Source: SIG588 sp045597045
Lineage (GTDB): Bacteria > Bacillota > Clostridia > Oscillospirales > Acutalibacteraceae
NCBI GenBank assembly: GCA_045597045.1
Contig: JAZODN010000105.1
Coordinates: 1 to 10,721, forward strand
Length of the DNA stretch: 10,721 nt
Direction: 5' to 3'
Part shown: positions 7,868 to 10,721 of the stretch, piece by piece
Numbering within the stretch: position 1 is the stretch's first letter
Layout of the letters: every line of letters begins with the position of its first letter
Translations under genes and position numbers: made by a program
Notes under the pieces: model-generated
The model's database searches: none
The model's input: only the letters and a program-made list of their open reading frames with translations
What the model was told of the DNA's origin: nothing

Positions 7868-8581
7868 ATGTTTGTGAATTTATTGCCGTATTGGCTGCCT
7901 TTGCTCGGTGTTGCCGTGGCGGCGTATCTCTTAGGCAGCATCAGCACCGCTATTTTGGTCACCCGTGCGGTGTCGAAACAGGACATTCGCGAGGTCGGCA
8001 GCGGCAATGCCGGCATGACCAACGTGTTGCGCACACTGGGCAGCCGTCCGGCGGTGTGGACGACGCTGGGCGATGTCGGTAAGAGCGTGCTGGCCGCCTG
8101 GATTGGCGGTGCGGTGCTGGCATGGGCGTGGAGCCGTATGCCTCACGGCGTGGAGCCGCCGGTGCTGTCGCAGGAGCAAGCGCGTCTGGCCGGTCAATAC
8201 ATTGCCGGTTTGTTTTGCGCCGTCGGGCATACCTTTCCCGTGTTTTTTGAATTCCGCGGCGGCAAAGGTGTGTTGGTGGGGCTTGGTATGCTGTTTGTGA
8301 CCGATTGGCGTGTGGCGCTTGCGGTGATAGCGGTGTTTGTTGCCGTGGTAGCGTGTTCGCGCATGGTGTCGCTGGGCTCGCTGTGCGGCGCAGCAACGGC
8401 GATTCCTGCCACGTGGCTGTTGCGTTGGTTGGCAGATGGCGAAAACGTGGGGACGATCGTGTTTTCGGTTGTGATGGTCACGCTGGTGGTGACGATCCTG
8501 TTTGTTATGCACCGTGGAAACATACAGCGTATTGCACAGGGATGTGAACGCAAACTCTCGTTTGGGAAAAAGGAGAACTGA
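7868..8581 (+). CDS. plsY: Acyl-phosphate:glycerol-3-phosphate acyltransferase PlsY
   Basis: A 237-residue polytopic membrane enzyme that transfers an acyl group from acyl-phosphate to sn-glycerol-3-phosphate, giving lysophosphatidate, the first step of phospholipid synthesis. Motif 1 is GSGNAGMTNVLR (44-55), motif 2 is GHTFPVFFEFRGGKGV (120-135) and motif 3 is SRMVSLGS (164-171). GSISTA at 23-28 follows the first membrane segment. ATG 7868 is chosen because GAGAGGA (about 7853-7859) lies 8 nt upstream and the protein then begins directly with its first membrane helix. The in-frame ATG at 7802 would add 22 residues inside der. The protein is somewhat longer than typical PlsY (about 200). The extra length is in the loop around residues 85-110 and in the last helix region. 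gpsA, which supplies its substrate, follows after 4 nt. Confidence 0.96.
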   Translation: MFVNLLPYWLPLLGVAVAAYLLGSISTAILVTRAVSKQDIREVGSGNAGMTNVLRTLGSRPAVWTTLGDVGKSVLAAWIGGAVLAWAWSRMPHGVEPPVLSQEQARLAGQYIAGLFCAVGHTFPVFFEFRGGKGVLVGLGMLFVTDWRVALAVIAVFVAVVACSRMVSLGSLCGAATAIPATWLLRWLADGENVGTIVFSVVMVTLVVTILFVMHRGNIQRIAQGCERKLSFGKKEN

Positions 8582-8585
8582 CCTT

Positions 8586-9590
8586 ATGGCAAACATTGTG
8601 GTTTTGGGTGCTGGCGGTTGGGGTACCGCGTTGGCTGTTATGGCTCATCGGCACGGCAATGCGGTCACGCTGTGGTCGGCGTTCCCCGAAGAACTGGATT
8701 CCATTCGCCGTCATGGGCAGCACAAAAAGTTGCTGCCCGGTGTGGCAGTGTCTCCCAAAATTGAGTTGACCGATGATCTGGCTTGCGTGAAAGGCGCGGA
8801 TTTGACTATTTTGGCGGTGCCTTCTTTTGCTATACGAGAAATGGCAGAAAAACTGGCGGCGGTGTTACCTGCCGGTGCATTGCTCGTGAATGTGGGCAAA
8901 GGTATCGATGCCGAAAGTCACCGTCTGTTCGGTGATTTGTTGACCGCATTATTGCCGACGGCACGTGTAGCGGTGCTCTCCGGCCCTTCGCACGCCGAAG
9001 AGGTGGCGCGTGCGGTGCCGACGTCGGTGGTCAGTGCGGCGGCAGATGCCGCCACGGCCGAAGAGGTACAGAAACGTCTTATGAATCCGCACTTCCGTAT
9101 CTATGCAAACACCGATATGGTGGGGGTGGAGCTCGGCGGTGCGATGAAAAACGTGATTGCACTTTCTGCCGGCATTGCCGATGGCTTGGATATGGGTGAC
9201 AACGCCAAGGCGGCACTGATGACGCGCGGTTTGTCCGAAATCGCGCGGCTTGGCGTGGCCATGGGCGCGCGCCCCGAAACCTTTGCGGGTCTTTCGGGTA
9301 TGGGCGATCTGATCGTGACATGCGGCAGCATGCATTCGCGTAACCGACGCGCCGGCATTTTGATCGGTCAGGGGATGCCCCCGGCTGAAGCCATTGCCAA
9401 GGTCGGCACGGTGGAGGGATATTTGGCTGTGGCTACCGCCTACCGTTTGGCCGCACAGTATGGTGTGGAATTGCCCATCACCGAGCAATGCTATCGCATT
9501 TGCTACGAAGGAATGGCGCCGAAAGAAGCACTGGCAGCGTTGATGCAGCGTCCGCGCAACTACGAAACCGACCGTAACTGGCTCGGGTGA
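8586..9590 (+). CDS. gpsA: NAD(P)-dependent glycerol-3-phosphate dehydrogenase
   Basis: A 334-residue cytoplasmic enzyme that reduces dihydroxyacetone phosphate to sn-glycerol-3-phosphate, the backbone donor for phospholipids. A Rossmann dinucleotide site, GAGGWGTA, lies at 8-15, followed by the LPGV region. GPSHAEE is at 133-139, and the catalytic lysine is Lys188 in ELGGAMKN. The helical C-terminal domain carries GDNAKAALMTRG and FAGLSGMGDLIVTC, both diagnostic. Length is typical. AAGGAG (8570-8575) precedes ATG 8586. An in-frame ATG at 8502 would add 28 residues overlapping plsY and is rejected because it precedes the Rossmann strand with unrelated sequence. This is the last gene of the operon, and a strong terminator begins 12 nt after its stop. 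Confidence 0.97.
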   Translation: MANIVVLGAGGWGTALAVMAHRHGNAVTLWSAFPEELDSIRRHGQHKKLLPGVAVSPKIELTDDLACVKGADLTILAVPSFAIREMAEKLAAVLPAGALLVNVGKGIDAESHRLFGDLLTALLPTARVAVLSGPSHAEEVARAVPTSVVSAAADAATAEEVQKRLMNPHFRIYANTDMVGVELGGAMKNVIALSAGIADGLDMGDNAKAALMTRGLSEIARLGVAMGARPETFAGLSGMGDLIVTCGSMHSRNRRAGILIGQGMPPAEAIAKVGTVEGYLAVATAYRLAAQYGVELPITEQCYRICYEGMAPKEALAALMQRPRNYETDRNWLG

Positions 9591-9602
9591 AATATACGCT
9601 CT

Positions 9603-9640
9603 CGAGGTCTTCGTGAATTTCACGGAGACCTTGTTTTTTT
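9603..9640 (+). terminator. Rho-independent terminator after gpsA
   Basis: The core stem pairs AGGTCTTCGTGA (9605-9616) with TCACGGAGACCT (9620-9631) around an ATT loop, with a single G-U wobble. It extends by two more pairs at 9603-9604 and 9632-9633. Seven T residues follow at 9634-9640. It separates the der-plsY-gpsA transcript from the sporulation genes. Confidence 0.95.
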
Positions 9641-9645
9641 CGGCA
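9639..9645 (-). promoter_or_regulatory. Candidate Spo0A box upstream of spoIIGA
   Basis: TTCGGCA on the plus strand reads TGCCGAA on the minus strand, which fits the 0A-box consensus TGNCGAA. It overlaps the last T residues of the terminator and the proposed -35 element of spoIIGA. Spo0A-phosphate directly activates the spoIIG operon in Bacillus subtilis through boxes overlapping the -35 region, so the position is plausible. A 7-base match is weak evidence alone. Confidence 0.45.
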
Positions 9646-9672
9646 AAATCTACCGATGGACGGTGCTAAAAT
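9640..9672 (+). promoter_or_regulatory. Candidate spoIIGA promoter with long spacer
   Basis: TAAAAT at 9667-9672 matches the vegetative -10 consensus at 5 of 6 positions. TCGGCA at 9640-9645 matches -35 at 4 of 6, leaving a 21-bp spacer, well above the usual 17. The B. subtilis spoIIG promoter has a similarly stretched 22-bp spacer and depends on Spo0A. The ATG of spoIIGA lies 28 nt after the -10. The 109-nt gap between gpsA and spoIIGA holds only this and the terminator. Confidence 0.45.
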
Positions 9673-9699
9673 AGGGGGTACCGAAAGGATGGCAGCCGT

Positions 9700-10542
9700 A
9701 TGACTTTATATTTGGACGTTTTGCTCGTAACCAACTGGGGCATAGATTTTTTGTTGCTTCATATGACGGCACGGGTGCTGCGAACGCCGCACCGTGCCGG
9801 GCGCACGGTGCTCGGCGCTGCCTTGGGGGCGCTCGCCGCCTGTGCCGTGCTGCTGCCGCCTATGTCGCCGTGGCTGGCGGTGGGGTATAAAGCGGCGACG
9901 GCGTGGCTTATGGTGGGGGTCGCGTTTGGTTTTGGTCGTGGTGTGTGGCGGCGGTGTGCAGTGCTGTTTTTGCTGTCGGCCGCAACGGCGGGGGTGGCGC
10001 TTGCCGTTTGGTGGTTGCTGGCTCCAAAGGGGCTTGCCGTGATCAACGGGGTGGTGTATTGCGATGTTTCACCACTGCTGCTGATCGCTTGCACGGCGGC
10101 AGCATATCTGTTGCTTTGGGTGTACGATCGCTTCACCGCCCATCGCCGCACGGTGGGACACACGTATCAGCTGCAGCTGTGTCATCGCGGCCACACGTTG
10201 ACTCTGCCGGCGTTTTACGACAGCGGCAATTCCCTGCGCGAACCGTTTTCGGGGATGGCGGTGGCTGTGGCACCGTATGCCTTGTTGTCCGATGTGCTTT
10301 CGTCGGCGTGGGATCCCACCAACGCCGACCTGCCGCACGGCGCGCGTGCGGTGCCGTATACCTCGCTTGGTGGGCGCGGTGTGCTGGCTGCGTTTTGTCC
10401 CGAGCAACTGCGCGTGTTGTGTGACGGCAAAGTGTGGGACGTTACGGGGCGGTTTGTGGCGGTTAGCCGTGAAGCAGGCCAACGGGTGCTGATCGGTGCC
10501 GATTTTTTATGCGAAGAAAGGGAGATGGGTATGTTATGCTAA
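9700..10542 (+). CDS. spoIIGA: Sigma-E processing peptidase SpoIIGA
   Basis: A 280-residue membrane-bound aspartic protease that converts pro-sigma-E to active sigma-E in the mother cell during sporulation. The N-terminal half has about five hydrophobic segments (roughly residues 4-24, 35-55, 58-79, 85-106 and 118-137). The C-terminal half is the protease domain, with the catalytic aspartate Asp174 in FYDSGNSLREPFSG, equivalent to the DSGN motif of the family. It ends shortly after a GADFL stretch and is somewhat shorter than B. subtilis SpoIIGA (about 309 aa). GAAAGGA (9683-9689) precedes ATG 9700. Its stop overlaps the start of sigE (ATGCTAA at 10536-10542), so protease and substrate are probably translationally coupled. 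The candidate promoter upstream suggests Spo0A control. Confidence 0.94.
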   Translation: MTLYLDVLLVTNWGIDFLLLHMTARVLRTPHRAGRTVLGAALGALAACAVLLPPMSPWLAVGYKAATAWLMVGVAFGFGRGVWRRCAVLFLLSAATAGVALAVWWLLAPKGLAVINGVVYCDVSPLLLIACTAAAYLLLWVYDRFTAHRRTVGHTYQLQLCHRGHTLTLPAFYDSGNSLREPFSGMAVAVAPYALLSDVLSSAWDPTNADLPHGARAVPYTSLGGRGVLAAFCPEQLRVLCDGKVWDVTGRFVAVSREAGQRVLIGADFLCEEREMGMLC

Positions 10543-10721
10543 GACGGGTGTGGATATGGCTGCTGTGCCGTTTTGCAAAACAAGGTGTGTATTACATAAA
10601 CGGAACAGATACGCTGCCGCCGCCGTTGTCTGCTGTGGAGGAGGGCGCCGTGATGGATCGTTTGGCAGCAGGAGAGGAAAGCGCCCGTGAAGAATTGATC
10701 GTGCATAATCTGCGTTTGGTG
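10536..10721 (+). CDS. sigE: RNA polymerase sporulation sigma factor sigma-E (partial, 3' end beyond window)
   Basis: The first 62 codons of pro-sigma-E, the early mother-cell sigma factor, cut off by the window end. The GVYYINGTDTLPPPLS segment (17-32), the EELIVHNLRLV stretch at the end and the SpoIIGA neighbour identify it. The hydrophobic, tryptophan-rich pro-sequence (residues 1 to about 19) would tether the inactive precursor to the membrane until SpoIIGA cleaves near the Val-Tyr-Tyr site. With ATG 10536, preceded by GGGAG at 10520-10524 (11 nt away), the pro-sequence is about 8 residues shorter than the 27 of B. subtilis. An in-frame ATG at 10509 would restore about 28 residues but has no ribosome binding site. 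The gene overlaps spoIIGA by 7 nt. Confidence 0.93.
   Translation, partial: MLRRVWIWLLCRFAKQGVYYINGTDTLPPPLSAVEEGAVMDRLAAGEESAREELIVHNLRLV

Noticed and set aside
8502..8585. Upstream in-frame ATG extending GpsA by 28 residues
   Set aside because: It overlaps plsY and precedes the canonical Rossmann start; AAGGAG before 8586 supports the shorter form.
10496..10690. Small open frame overlapping the spoIIGA-sigE junction
   Set aside because: It is out of frame with both well-identified genes, and sigE reads through the same bases with clear family similarity.

Overview
The window looks like a chromosomal segment of an endospore-forming Clostridia-type Firmicute with fairly high GC, plausibly an Oscillospirales/Ruminococcaceae-like gut bacterium. 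That placement is inferred. The support is the sporulation pair spoIIGA-sigE at the right end, the gene order DUF512 radical-SAM protein - der - plsY - gpsA (familiar in Clostridia), strong GGAGG-type ribosome binding sites and GC-rich third codon positions. All genes read left to right.

Positions 37-5197 hold two long tandem paralogues (831 and 861 aa) of a pectate-lyase-like parallel beta-helix family ending in a probable carbohydrate-binding jelly-roll module. They align almost end to end with a period near 2.65 kb. Each also carries an internal duplication of the beta-helix entry motif. Neither has a visible signal peptide and both are rich in cysteine, so a cytoplasmic location is more likely than secretion. 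The first copy has lost or never had the N-terminal leader seen in the second, and has no convincing ribosome binding site.

Positions 5229-9590 form a compact housekeeping operon: a PDZ/radical-SAM/DUF512 protein, the ribosome-assembly GTPase Der, the acylphosphate glycerol-3-phosphate acyltransferase PlsY and the glycerol-3-phosphate dehydrogenase GpsA. Each of the three internal junctions is exactly 4 nt. PlsY and GpsA are consecutive steps: GpsA makes sn-glycerol-3-phosphate and PlsY acylates it to start phospholipid synthesis. A strong rho-independent terminator (9603-9640) closes this unit. No terminator or clear promoter separates the beta-helix pair from the operon, so the pair may be co-transcribed with it.

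Positions 9641-10721 start the sporulation sigma-E module. spoIIGA encodes the membrane aspartic protease that activates pro-sigma-E, and sigE, cut by the window edge, overlaps its end. The short gap before spoIIGA holds a candidate Spo0A box and a promoter with an over-long spacer, reminiscent of the Bacillus subtilis spoIIG promoter.

The least characterised material is the tandem beta-helix pair, together with the DUF512 radical-SAM protein next to it. I saw no RNA genes, CRISPR arrays, insertion sequences or phage genes.
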